This document shows positions 41,362-50,091 of a stretch of DNA of 64,000 nucleotides, piece after piece. The translations under genes were made by a program, and so were the position numbers. The notes under the pieces are model-generated. The model was not told where the DNA came from. It was given only the letters and a program-made list of their open reading frames with translations, and did not search any database. Each line of letters begins with the position of its first letter. Within the stretch, counting starts at the first letter, position 1. The stretch is from JAXLWB01 sp046328715 (GTDB lineage Bacteria > Chloroflexota > Anaerolineae > Caldilineales > Caldilineaceae): NCBI GenBank assembly GCA_046328715.1, contig JAXLWB010000025.1, forward strand, positions 62,001 through 126,000, written 5' to 3'.

Positions 41362-42771
41362 CTACACAAGCATAAGCCGTAACGCCAGTTGCTGTTCGAT
41401 CCGTTCGGCAGCATGTAACCCCTGCCGTACACAATCAGGCACACCGATACCCCGATAGGAGTTGCCAGCGAGGGCAATGTTAGTGGGCAGCGCAGCCTCG
41501 ATGCGATCGACCAGTTGGAGATGACCGACATCAGCCTGCGGAAAGCCATGCGGCCAACGAAAGATCTGATGCGCCAGCGGAGCATCGCTGATGTTGAGCA
41601 GTTCGCGCAGTTCGTTGCGTACTACATCCAATAGGGCCGCATCGTCTAGATCGAGCAGTTGGGGTGCCGCACCACCGAAGAAGATCCGTAAGAGTGTCTT
41701 GCCTGTTGGCGCTCGTTGTGGACGCCACAGCACGGCGTCAATCTTGCGCTGAGCACGACGAGGGATCATCAAACTGCTGACTGTAGGTGCGTTGCGCATC
41801 GCCGCTTGATTGAAACCAAGCGCTAGCGTGCCGATACTGGCAAAACGGATTTGTTCTAACAAGGTGGAGGCATTAGGCGCAAGTTTGCTCAACAAAGGCG
41901 CAGCATGTTTGGCAGGGATGGCCAGAATCAAAGCATCGGCGGTCAATTGCGCACCATTGTTCAGGGTGACCAGATAACCCGCCTCCCGTTGCTCCAGACT
42001 GATGATCTGAGTGTTGAGGCGCAGATCACCGGTCAATTTCTTGCCGAGGGTCTCGACCAACTCCTGGGCACCATTGGCAAAGCTGACCGAACGCGGCGGC
42101 AAAACTGCGCCCGACTTGATCTGCGCACGCCGTTTACGCATGTTGGCCAATGTCCCCAATACCAGGTTGCCATGTTTCTCCAAGTCACGCATAACGGAAG
42201 CAGTGGTCATGATGCTCTGGCGCTCGGCGTCGCTGTTGTAGATGCCGGACAGGATCGGCGCAATCAAACGTTCACTAGCTTCGCTGCCTAAGCGGCGGCG
42301 GGCAAAGTTGGCCAAGGTTTCATCGCCATCGTCGGCGCGGGCGGGGATAAACGGTTCGGCTAGCAAGCGCAACTTCCCCCGCCAACTTAGAAGCGAGGTC
42401 TTGAGAAAGCGCACTGGACTGAGCGGAACCGGTTCGACCTTGCCATTGTAAAGCACAGCCGCCCCGCTGGTCTCACTACGAATCGGTTCCATGCGATCCT
42501 CTAAACCAAGTTGGAGCGCCAAGTTCCACAGTTCCGGTTTGCGTGTGATAAATGTCTCCGGTCCCCCTTCGGCCACGAAGCCACTAAAGGTCCGGCTCTG
42601 AATCATGCCTCCCAAACGAGATGTGGTTTCAATCAGCGTGTAACGTACACCCCTCTGTTGCAATTGCCAGGCTGCGCTCAAGCCAGCAATGCCGCCACCT
42701 ACCACTAGCACATGCCAGCCCGCAGGTTGTTTTTTCGATTGTCGATCTGTGGATGATGTAGGTTGGTCCAT
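41362..42771 (-). CDS. hemY: Protoporphyrinogen (coproporphyrinogen) oxidase, HemY type
   Basis: A 469-residue FAD enzyme. The dinucleotide fold is VVGGGIAGLSAAWQLQQRG (about 24-42), followed by LIETTSRLGGMIQSR and EGGPETFITRKPEL. The middle part contains GIYNSDAERQSIMTT, and the C-terminus has the second FAD motif ALAGNSYRGIGVPDCVRQGLHAAER. It oxidises protoporphyrinogen IX or coproporphyrinogen III late in haem synthesis; the sequence alone does not decide which. It is divergent from hemH and shares a CRP/FNR-like site with it. It is convergent with the ASCH gene (22 bases between the stops). Confidence 0.92.
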   Translation of the reverse strand: MDQPTSSTDRQSKKQPAGWHVLVVGGGIAGLSAAWQLQQRGVRYTLIETTSRLGGMIQSRTFSGFVAEGGPETFITRKPELWNLALQLGLEDRMEPIRSETSGAAVLYNGKVEPVPLSPVRFLKTSLLSWRGKLRLLAEPFIPARADDGDETLANFARRRLGSEASERLIAPILSGIYNSDAERQSIMTTASVMRDLEKHGNLVLGTLANMRKRRAQIKSGAVLPPRSVSFANGAQELVETLGKKLTGDLRLNTQIISLEQREAGYLVTLNNGAQLTADALILAIPAKHAAPLLSKLAPNASTLLEQIRFASIGTLALGFNQAAMRNAPTVSSLMIPRRAQRKIDAVLWRPQRAPTGKTLLRIFFGGAAPQLLDLDDAALLDVVRNELRELLNISDAPLAHQIFRWPHGFPQADVGHLQLVDRIEAALPTNIALAGNSYRGIGVPDCVRQGLHAAERIEQQLALRLMLV

Positions 42772-42846
42772 AAGTCTCTCTTGGGGGATCGATGCTGTAT
42801 AATATAGACTAATTCTATAGAAATCTATGGAAATCTACAATTTTCT

Positions 42847-42862
42847 TGTGATAAATTTCACA
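42847..42862. promoter_or_regulatory. CRP/FNR-type palindrome between hemY and hemH
   Basis: TGTGA-N6-TCACA, a perfect match to the CRP-family consensus, 76 bases upstream of the hemY start and 78 upstream of hemH. It may control both genes. Confidence 0.55.
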
Positions 42863-42939
42863 GATTCTGCCTATCTGAATTACCATAACGGCCAAATTCT
42901 AGGAAATAATGATTCTTTTCAACTCAGGATCTTTTGACT

Positions 42940-44043
42940 ATGCGATATTATGGCCACAATAGCTACGACCACAATGCCCCCGCCCTGACAGGTATCTTGT
43001 TGACCAATGTGGGATCGCCAGGTGCACCTACCGCACAGGCGGTGCGACCCTATTTACGCCAATTCTTAGGCGATCCACGAGTGATTGAGTTTCCACGCTG
43101 GATCTGGTGGCCGATCCTCAATGGCATCATTCTCAATACACGCCCCAAACGTTCGGCACGACTCTACAGCAACATTTGGACCGAAGCAGGATCACCCCTG
43201 TTGGTCAATTTGCAGCGCCAGGGCGAAGCCTTACAGGTCACGTTGAAAGAACGAACTGGCGTTGATATCCCTGTGGCAGTGGGAATGCGCTACGGCAAAC
43301 CATCCCTGACCGAGGCGATGCGCCAACTGGATCAGGCTGGCGTACGTCGGCTGTTGGTTGTACCCCTCTACCCGCAGTACTCGGCAACGACGACTGGAAC
43401 TTCACTGGATGGGGTCTTTGCCGAGTTGCAGCGCTGGCGTTGGCTGCCCGAAGTCCGCACGATCAACCACTATCCCGATCACCCTGGCTATCTGGAGGCA
43501 TTGGCCAACAGTGTACGCGAGTTTTGGCAGAGTCATGGCAAAGCCGAACGGCTGCTGATGTCGTTTCATGGCATTCCGCGCAGCTATTTTGAACAAGGCG
43601 ACCCTTACTTTTGCGAATGTCAACAGACCGCTCGTCTGCTGGCGGAACGGCTGCAACTGAGCGAAGCAGAATACACCGTCTCCTTCCAGTCACGCTTCGG
43701 GCCGATGGAGTGGTTACAGCCCTATACCGACAAGACATTAGAAGAATTAGGTCACCAAGGGGTGCGCAGCGTGCAAGTGTTGGCCCCCGGCTTTTCGAGT
43801 GACTGCCTGGAGACGATTGATGAGTTGGGGCGTGAGGGGCGTGAAACCTTTCTAGAGGCAGGTGGTCAATCCTTTGCCTATATCCCGGCCCTCAATGATC
43901 GGCCGGACCATATTACTGCGCTGACTGACCTTGTATTAACGCACTTACAGGGATGGGAACTGAGATCAGAGAGCGACGCCAATCAGCATTACCAAACGTT
44001 TCAAGTCCATCAAGTAAATGAGTCAGCCAAGACTTATAGATAA
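42940..44043 (+). CDS. hemH: Ferrochelatase
   Basis: A 367-residue protein. The ATG at 42940 (AGGATC upstream) is used; a TTG two codons earlier is less likely. Motifs: GILLTNVGSPGAPTAQAVRPYLRQFLGDPRVIE, YPQYSATTTGTSLDG, and MSFHGIPRSYFEQGDPYFCEC with the catalytic His in SFHGIP. A later FQSRFGPMEWLQPYTD and VLAPGFSSDCLETIDE carry the conserved Glu. It inserts iron into porphyrin (protoporphyrin IX or coproporphyrin III). The last two codons and the stop overlap the left end of REP element R2. Confidence 0.95.
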   Translation: MRYYGHNSYDHNAPALTGILLTNVGSPGAPTAQAVRPYLRQFLGDPRVIEFPRWIWWPILNGIILNTRPKRSARLYSNIWTEAGSPLLVNLQRQGEALQVTLKERTGVDIPVAVGMRYGKPSLTEAMRQLDQAGVRRLLVVPLYPQYSATTTGTSLDGVFAELQRWRWLPEVRTINHYPDHPGYLEALANSVREFWQSHGKAERLLMSFHGIPRSYFEQGDPYFCECQQTARLLAERLQLSEAEYTVSFQSRFGPMEWLQPYTDKTLEELGHQGVRSVQVLAPGFSSDCLETIDELGREGRETFLEAGGQSFAYIPALNDRPDHITALTDLVLTHLQGWELRSESDANQHYQTFQVHQVNESAKTYR

Positions 44044-44148
44044 CACAAATAGAGGTGACATATTGGTAGGGGCGTACCCTTGCGGTCGCCCAAGGGCACC
44101 GGCAAGCGGATGCCCCTACAAATTGCCATGTTCATCTGCGTTGTCTAT
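44036..44148 (+). repeat. REP/MITE-like element, copy R2
   Basis: 113 bases. Left end ATAGATAACACAAATAG and right end GCGTTGTCTAT are diverged forms of the R1 ends. The core GTAGGGGCGTACCCTTGCGG ... GGCAAGCGGATGCCCCTAC matches R1. Its left end supplies the hemH stop codon. Confidence 0.75.
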
Positions 44149-44174
44149 TAGACAAGAGGCAGGTTGCCAACGGT

Positions 44175-44202
44175 AGCACAAGATGTTTTCTTGTGCTTTT
44201 TC
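44175..44202 (+). terminator. Rho-independent terminator of hemH
   Basis: AGCACAAGA (44175-44183) pairs exactly with TCTTGTGCT (44189-44197) around a five-base loop, followed by TTTT. Confidence 0.8.
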
Positions 44203-44247
44203 GAGTGCACCACGCACAAGAAAATATCTTGTTATACACCATGTGCT

Positions 44248-44299
44248 TCTGTCTGTGTTTGGTCTCTGCTGGTACGCAACAGACTAAACACGGACAGAA
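44248..44299. repeat. Intergenic hairpin of the CCGTGTTT style
   Basis: Arms 44248-44266 and 44281-44299 pair over 19 bases with two mismatches around 14 bases. Its right arm contains AAACACGGACAG, similar in style to the hairpin at 6373-6442. It lies beyond the hemN stop. Confidence 0.6.
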
Positions 44300-44369
44300 G
44301 GAACACGAAAGAAAAAAGCATCCTGCCTTCTCTCTGTGCTCTCCGTGTCACCTCTGTGTCCACCAATCC

Positions 44370-45761
44370 TTATACCGTTCGCGAGAAGTGAGGTTTCTGG
44401 TCCATTTTCTTTTGGAGGTAGGCATCAAAATTCATGACGATATTACGGATTAACAGGCGACCAGCGGTCGTCACCGTCAACTTTTCTGGGTCCAAGTTGA
44501 CCAGGCCGTCATTGGCAAACGGCTGCAGTTGCTCAAGTGCAGCCTGGAAATGTTCGTCAAAATCAATTCCATACTTCTTTTCGATGCGCGCCTTGTCGAG
44601 CACAAAGTTACACATCAACTCAACGATCACCTCGCGGCGCAGACGGTCCTCAGCAGTCAGTTCCACCCCGCGCAAAACGGGTAAACTCCCCGCATCCAAT
44701 GCCTGATAGTACTCGGGCAGGTTCTTTTGATTCTGCACATACAGCGACGAAAGCATACTAATGCTGCTCATCCCCAAAGCCACCAGGTTGAGACCAGCAT
44801 AGGTGGAATAGCCCTGAAAGTTGCGGTAGAGCGTGCCTTTTTCCATTGCTTGGGCCAACTCGTTCTCGGGCTTGGCAAAGTGATCCATGCCGATATAGAC
44901 ATAGCCTGCTGCGGTCAACGTCTCAATGCTGAGCTTGAGCAGTTCCAACTTCTCCTCGGGCAGCGGCAACCATTCATCCAAGATCAGTCGTTGATGTTTG
45001 AACATCTGAGGCAAATGGGCATAGTTGAAGACCGCCAACCGATCTGGTTGCAGGGTCAAAACAGTATCCAAGGTGGCGGCAAAGGTGGCACGGGTTTGAT
45101 GGGGCAAGCCATACATCAGGTCGATGTTGACGCTGGTAAAGCCAACTTCGTGCGCCCAATCGATCGCCTGACGGGTAACAGCCTCGGGCTGGATACGGTT
45201 GACAGCAACTTGTACTTCGTGCTGCATGTCCTGCACACCCATGCTACAGCGATTAAAGCCTACTTCTTGGAGCGCTTCCATGTGGCCACGCGTCAACTCA
45301 CGCGGATCGATCTCCACGCCGATTTCAGCATCCTCTCGAAAGGTGAAGTAGCGATGGAGCAGTTCGCCCACGCGGCGAATCTGGCTTGGGGAGAGGTGGG
45401 TGGGTGTGCCGCCACCCCAATGCATCTGCGCCACCTTGCGTTGGGGTGACAGCGAGGAAGAGATCAGTTGCATCTCTTTTTCCAGGTAGTACAAGTACTG
45501 CTCTACTTTGTCACGGTTTTGGGTGACCAACATGTTGCAGCCGCAAAAGTAACAAAGGGTGTCGCAAAAGGGCAGATGAAGGTAGAGCGACAAATCCTGA
45601 TTGGTGGCAACCGCTTCATCGTGCTCAAGATGATGGCGATATTCCTTTTCGCCAATGCCGGGGTGAAAATAGGGGGCTGTCGGGTAGCTTGTGTAGCGAG
45701 GGCCGGAGCGATCATACTTTTTGAGCAGTGAGAGATCAACAGTAATTTTATGATTGTTCAT
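44370..45761 (-). CDS. hemN: Oxygen-independent coproporphyrinogen III oxidase
   Basis: A 463-residue radical-SAM enzyme. The ATG at 45761 is preferred because RSGPRYTSYPTAPYF then lies at the usual place near the N-terminus. The cluster motif is CDTLCYFCGC (CxxxCxxC plus a fourth Cys, as in true HemN). GGGTPTHLSPSQIRRV, IEIDPRELT-like VEIDPRELT, GVQDMQHEVQVAVNRIQ and the C-terminal HemN domain follow. It decarboxylates coproporphyrinogen III without oxygen. Minus-strand TTGTTA-N16-TATTAG around 45870-45905 is a possible promoter. With hemY and hemH it completes a late haem cluster. Confidence 0.94.
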   Translation of the reverse strand: MNNHKITVDLSLLKKYDRSGPRYTSYPTAPYFHPGIGEKEYRHHLEHDEAVATNQDLSLYLHLPFCDTLCYFCGCNMLVTQNRDKVEQYLYYLEKEMQLISSSLSPQRKVAQMHWGGGTPTHLSPSQIRRVGELLHRYFTFREDAEIGVEIDPRELTRGHMEALQEVGFNRCSMGVQDMQHEVQVAVNRIQPEAVTRQAIDWAHEVGFTSVNIDLMYGLPHQTRATFAATLDTVLTLQPDRLAVFNYAHLPQMFKHQRLILDEWLPLPEEKLELLKLSIETLTAAGYVYIGMDHFAKPENELAQAMEKGTLYRNFQGYSTYAGLNLVALGMSSISMLSSLYVQNQKNLPEYYQALDAGSLPVLRGVELTAEDRLRREVIVELMCNFVLDKARIEKKYGIDFDEHFQAALEQLQPFANDGLVNLDPEKLTVTTAGRLLIRNIVMNFDAYLQKKMDQKPHFSRTV

Positions 45762-45989
45762 AGTGATGAACTTGTTGTAGAGTGATAGAAACACACAAAC
45801 GAACTGCATAATTCAAACTAACGCATCTTTTGGGCGTTATAGATTTACGCAAACTTTGCCATGACAGTCAGCATTTCTAATATTGCCTGCTTACAAGATA
45901 ACAAAAAGCGCGCAGAAATGCCAGTATTGTAACCAATGGCAAGTTGACGCAGTCGGATCAAGCTACCATGAAAAAGAGTTGAGTACTAT

Positions 45990-46799
45990 ATGAAAATTCC
46001 AACAACCATCCCCCTCTGGCCAGAGGGGGTCTCTGGCTCGCAAGATTGGCGGCAAAGCGAAGTCGAGTCTATTTCGCTACTCGGTAGCCGCATCGTCCGC
46101 AACGTGACAGAACCAACGCTGACTGCGTTTTTGCCAGAAGCCAGCCAAGCCAACGGCACGTCGGTGATCGTTGCACCGGGCGGCGCATTCCACATGCTGT
46201 CGATTGAAAACGAAGGCACGGCCGTCGCCGAATGGCTGGCGGAGCGCGGGGTCACGGCCTTTGTGCTCAAGTATCGACTGCTGCCTACCGACGACAATTA
46301 CGAAGAAGCACTCAAAGATATCTTTGCCGACCGCCAGAAGACGATGCAACTGCTGTCACCCATCCGCCCCTTTGCACTAGCCGATGGCTCACAAGCGATC
46401 AAGCTTGTACGCCAACATGCCCAAGAATGGGGATTGCATTCGCACAAGATCGGGCTGCTCGGCTTTTCGGCAGGCGGCAGGCTGGCAGCAACCTTGCTCG
46501 AAAGCTATGATGCAACCTCTCGACCGGATTTCGTCGGCTTTATTTACGGCGGGCTTTGGACTGAATTCCCTGCTCCGGCGGACGCGCCACCGCTTTTTAT
46601 TGCTGTGGCCGATGACGACGGCTGGTCGGCACCGCTCTGTGTACGTCTCTATCAACGTTGGAAGGAAGGCGGTCATCCGGCGGAGATGCATGTCTATGCC
46701 AAGGGTGGTCATGGCTTTGGGTTGCGCAAACAGGGACTGCCGACGGACGGTTGGATCGAGCGCTTTGGCGAGTGGATGGCGTTGAATGGGTGGATGTAG
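45990..46799 (+). CDS. Alpha/beta-hydrolase (BD-FAE / esterase-lipase type)
   Basis: A 269-residue alpha/beta-hydrolase. Oxyanion region: VIVAPGGAFHMLSIENEG; nucleophile elbow: IGLLGFSAGGRLAATLL (Ser in GFSAGG, about 158); acid: Asp in FIAVADDDGW (about 210); His in YAKGGHGFGLRKQG (about 243). This layout is that of BD-FAE-type and acetylxylan/xylan esterase-like enzymes, which often act on acylated sugars. No signal peptide, so it should be cytoplasmic. It stands alone between hemN and the AtuA genes. Confidence 0.88.
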   Translation: MKIPTTIPLWPEGVSGSQDWRQSEVESISLLGSRIVRNVTEPTLTAFLPEASQANGTSVIVAPGGAFHMLSIENEGTAVAEWLAERGVTAFVLKYRLLPTDDNYEEALKDIFADRQKTMQLLSPIRPFALADGSQAIKLVRQHAQEWGLHSHKIGLLGFSAGGRLAATLLESYDATSRPDFVGFIYGGLWTEFPAPADAPPLFIAVADDDGWSAPLCVRLYQRWKEGGHPAEMHVYAKGGHGFGLRKQGLPTDGWIERFGEWMALNGWM

Positions 46800-46972
46800 C
46801 GCGCTGCCAACGGATTTTGGGAACGGATTGAGCGGATTAGATTGTATCCGAGCAAATTTGTAATCATAACCTGTAACTTGTTTTGTACATTCAGGAATGA
46901 TGGAACGCATTTATGTAAATTCCGTGTCCCCCGATCTTCGTGTTTACATAACTTTCAAAACGTAACGCTACG

Positions 46973-48352
46973 ATGAGCGATACTTCCCACAATCCACAAT
47001 CCACAATCCGCAATCCGCAACTCCTCATCGGTTGTGCCGCGGGCTTTGGCGGTGACCGGGTAGATGCAGCCGGGCCGGTGGTTGATACGTTGATTAGGCG
47101 TGGTCTGCCCTCGGTGCTGATCTTCGAGATGCTGGCTGAGCGGACGCTGGCCCAGGCACAATTGGTACGGAAGAACAACCCAAACAGTGGTTACGCTCCT
47201 TTGATGGAAGCTGCGGTGCAACCGATCTTATCACGCTGTGTTGAACATGGGATCCCGATTGTCAGCAACTTTGGGGCAGCCAATCCACGGGCGGCAGCAC
47301 GACGTTTGCAGGAAATTGCACAAGAGCAAGGGATTCCTGCTCTGAGAGTCGCTGTAGTCGAAGGCGACGACCTCTCCAATTCGGCTGGCCAAGCTTTGAT
47401 TCGTCCCTATCTTGACCCTGCCTTTGCCCAACGTGAGATCATCAGCGCCAATGTCTACCTTGGCGGCAGAGCGATCGCCGAGGGATTGCGGTTGGGCGCA
47501 CAAGTGGTGGTGACGGGAAGGGTCGCCGACCCAGCACTAGTCGTTGGGCCGGCCTTGGCGCACTTTGGCTGGGACGAGACGGACTGGAATCGGCTGGCCT
47601 GTGCGACGATGGCAGGACATTTGTTAGAGTGTGGCGCCCAGGTGACAGGCGGCTATTTTGCCGATCCAGGATACAAAGATGTGCCGGAGTTACACGTTGT
47701 GGGTTTCCCAATTGCCGAATTGGTGGAGGATGGCGCTGTCGTTATCAGCAAAGCCGAGCACACAGGTGGGGTAGTCGATTGCCGTACAGTCAAGGAGCAA
47801 CTGCTGTACGAAATTCATAACCCGGCAGCCTATTTAACGCCCGACGTAGTTGCCGACATCAGCGATGCCGAAGTGGTAGAAGTAGGCCCCAATCGAGTAG
47901 CACTGCGCGGCGTCTGCGGTCATGCACGACCGGAGACGTTGAAGGCAATGGTCTGCTTCGCAGGTGGTTGGCTGGGTGAAGGCGAGATCTCCTATGCGGG
48001 CGCCAATGCTGAGGCGCGTGCCCGATTGGCTGCCGAGATCATCCGTCACCGCATAGGTGATCGGTTACAACTGCGCTTTGACCTCATCGGTGTGCTCAGT
48101 GTCTTTGGCGATGATGGCGGTCTAGCCCTACAAGAGCGACAGGCTGGCGATGGGCGAGATGTTCGCTTGCGGGTGGCAGGACGGCATAAGGATCGCAGCG
48201 TAGTTGAGTCGCTGTTGGCGGAAGTGACTTCGCTATATACCTGTGGTCCAGCGGGTGGCGGAGGGATTCGCACGACGATTACGCAACAGTTGCAGTCGAC
48301 TTCGTGCTATTTGCCGCGTGAGTTGATACACACGCAAGCAAGCATGCTCTAG
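46973..48352 (+). CDS. AtuA-like acyclic terpene utilisation family protein (large part)
   Basis: A 459-residue protein of the DUF1446/AtuA family: IGCAAGFGGDRVDAAGPVVDTL, FEMLAERTLAQAQLVRKNNPNSGYAP, IVSNFGAANPRAAARRLQEIA, ANVYLGGRAIAEGLRLGAQVVVTGRVADPALVVGP and ATMAGHLLECGAQVTGGYFADPG. In Pseudomonas AtuA is needed for growth on citronellol or geraniol; the reaction is not known to me. The C-terminal domain present in many relatives is encoded separately at 48504-48857. The first 15 residues come from a short tandem AATCC-type repeat in the DNA, so the true start could be just inside (near the IGCAAGF segment). Confidence 0.88.
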   Translation: MSDTSHNPQSTIRNPQLLIGCAAGFGGDRVDAAGPVVDTLIRRGLPSVLIFEMLAERTLAQAQLVRKNNPNSGYAPLMEAAVQPILSRCVEHGIPIVSNFGAANPRAAARRLQEIAQEQGIPALRVAVVEGDDLSNSAGQALIRPYLDPAFAQREIISANVYLGGRAIAEGLRLGAQVVVTGRVADPALVVGPALAHFGWDETDWNRLACATMAGHLLECGAQVTGGYFADPGYKDVPELHVVGFPIAELVEDGAVVISKAEHTGGVVDCRTVKEQLLYEIHNPAAYLTPDVVADISDAEVVEVGPNRVALRGVCGHARPETLKAMVCFAGGWLGEGEISYAGANAEARARLAAEIIRHRIGDRLQLRFDLIGVLSVFGDDGGLALQERQAGDGRDVRLRVAGRHKDRSVVESLLAEVTSLYTCGPAGGGGIRTTITQQLQSTSCYLPRELIHTQASML

Positions 48353-48503
48353 AGCTGAACCAATTACTTCTGGGAAGGCTCTGCCGGTCAACTTTCTCCT
48401 TGGGCGGAGCCTTCCCGGAAGTGGCTGGTTACGTTCCTGATTTCAAGCTTCTTTCTAGGTTTACTTACTCTTTGATGAGTAAGATTGATTTTTTGAATAA
48501 AGT

Positions 48504-48857
48504 ATGGATTATGTCACCTATCCTCTTCACCATATTGCCCACGGACGCACCGGCGATAAGGGCAATACTTCTAACATCAGCGTCATCGCCTACAGACCGG
48601 AGTTTTACCCAATCCTGCTGGAACAGGTGACGGTAGAACGGGTGGCGGAACTCTTTCGCCATCGCCAACCCACAACCATTCATCGCTACGAACTACCCAA
48701 ACTCCATGCCCTCAACTTTGTATTCGAGGATCTGTTGGATGGCGGCGTCAACCAGTCGCTCAACCTCGACAGCCACGGCAAGACGTTGGCGTTTTTGCTG
48801 CTGGAGATGGCGATTGAGATACCCAAGGATTTGCTCCATTGTGTGAACGGTGATTAG
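48504..48857 (+). CDS. AtuA-like C-terminal domain protein (small part)
   Basis: A 117-residue protein matching the C-terminal module that is fused to AtuA-like proteins elsewhere: LHHIAHGRTGDKGNTSNISVIAYRPEFYPILLEQVTVERVAELF...RYELPKLHALNFVFEDLLDGGVNQSLNLDSHGKTLAFLLLEMAI. It lies 151 bases after the large part and presumably forms a complex with it. The ribosome site is weak. The stop is followed at once by a purine-rich hairpin (48858-48926). Confidence 0.88.
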   Translation: MDYVTYPLHHIAHGRTGDKGNTSNISVIAYRPEFYPILLEQVTVERVAELFRHRQPTTIHRYELPKLHALNFVFEDLLDGGVNQSLNLDSHGKTLAFLLLEMAIEIPKDLLHCVNGD

Positions 48858-48926
48858 GAGATTGAGAGATTCAGAGATTATTGGTATGATTGTTTAACCG
48901 TCTTATTTCTCAAATCTCAATCTCTT
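48858..48926. repeat. Purine/pyrimidine intergenic hairpin
   Basis: A purine-rich left arm (GAGATTGAGAGATTCAGAG) pairs imperfectly with a pyrimidine-rich right arm (CTCAAATCTCAATCTC). It fills the space between one stop codon and the ribosome site of the next gene. Confidence 0.65.
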
Positions 48927-48949
48927 TACTCAAACCAAGGAGCCAATCT

Positions 48950-49903
48950 ATGAACTTCATGGATCGTGTCGATCCCGGGCTGCGTGGCGTGCTTGATTTC
49001 CTACCTGTCGATCTGTTAGACTTGAATGATGTCCCTAGCACACGGGTCAAGTTAGCGAATCTATTTGGGGCCCTTCCCGCTCCGGTGGTGAAAGGTGTGA
49101 AAAGTGAGGATCGCTATGTGCCAGGCCCGGCTGGCGATCCCGATGTGCGGGTGAGAATTTATCAGCCCACCGATCGTCCGAAGCAGCTGCCCGCCCTGTT
49201 TTGGATTCATGGCGGCGGATATGTGCTCGGCGATATCGAAGGCGATGATGCCCATTCGCTGCACATCGCCAAGGAGATCAACTGTGTTGTGGTTTCAGTC
49301 GAGTACCGGCTGGCCCCCGAACATCCCTTCCCGGCACCGATGGAGGATTGTTACGCCGCGCTCAAGTGGCTGGCGCAGAATGCCGCCGAACTTGGCGTCG
49401 ATCCCAATCGTATCGCCATTGGCGGGGCCAGCGCAGGCGGCGGCATGACCGCAGGCTTGGCGCTTCTGGTACGTGACCGCGGCGAGATCAAGATCTGCTT
49501 CCAATTGCCGATCTACCCCATGATCGATGACCGCAACGTCACCCCCTCCAGCCGTGAAATCACTGAGCCAAAGGTATGGAACCGTCAGTCCAACCTGCTC
49601 GCCTGGAAAGCCTACACCGGCTATGCCCCAGGTGACGACCGCATCTCCCCCTACGCCGCCGCCACCCGCGCCACAGATCTCGCTGGCTTGCCGCCTGCCT
49701 ACATTCCCGTCGGTGAACTCGACCTCTTCCTTGACGAAAATATCGAATACGCTCAACGGTTAATCCAGGCTGGTGTACCAACAGAACTGCACATTTACCG
49801 TGGAGCCTATCACGGCTTCTACGTCTTTGCGCCGGATGCAGATGTGTCGAAACGCTGTATTGCTGGGTACGAGGCAGCGTTGAAGCGGGCATTGCATGGA
49901 TGA
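48950..49903 (+). CDS. HSL-family alpha/beta-hydrolase (esterase/lipase)
   Basis: A 317-residue protein with the ATG at 48950 behind AAGGAG. The hormone-sensitive-lipase signature is complete: HGGGYVLGDIEGDD (oxyanion hole, about 86), IAIGGASAGGGMTAGLAL (nucleophile Ser, about 160), the acid in LDLFLDENIEYA (about 257) and His in YRGAYHGFYVF (about 287). The family hydrolyses short-chain esters. It lies between two hairpins and is followed by an MFS transporter and a rhamnosidase in the same direction. Confidence 0.92.
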   Translation: MNFMDRVDPGLRGVLDFLPVDLLDLNDVPSTRVKLANLFGALPAPVVKGVKSEDRYVPGPAGDPDVRVRIYQPTDRPKQLPALFWIHGGGYVLGDIEGDDAHSLHIAKEINCVVVSVEYRLAPEHPFPAPMEDCYAALKWLAQNAAELGVDPNRIAIGGASAGGGMTAGLALLVRDRGEIKICFQLPIYPMIDDRNVTPSSREITEPKVWNRQSNLLAWKAYTGYAPGDDRISPYAAATRATDLAGLPPAYIPVGELDLFLDENIEYAQRLIQAGVPTELHIYRGAYHGFYVFAPDADVSKRCIAGYEAALKRALHG

Positions 49904-49974
49904 ATGCGCTGACAGCACGCATTCATATTTGATACAAACCTCACGATCCATTACGCTTGATCCATAACTGCGCT

Positions 49975-50068
49975 ACACAGAGAGCACAAGAGGAGACACA
50001 GAGTAGACAGAGGGAACACGGAAGTTTGCTCTGTGTCCTCTGTGTCTCCTCTGCGCCCTCTGTGTCCT
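49975..50068. repeat. Long purine/pyrimidine intergenic hairpin of the CTCTGTGTCC style
   Basis: Left arm is a run of ACAGAG/GGAGACACAGAG units; the right arm carries CTCTGTGTCCTCTGTGTCTC. The arms pair imperfectly around 50030. It lies between the esterase stop and the MFS start. Confidence 0.65.
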
Positions 50069-50091
50069 AAGAACTTGTAGATTGGATCAAC

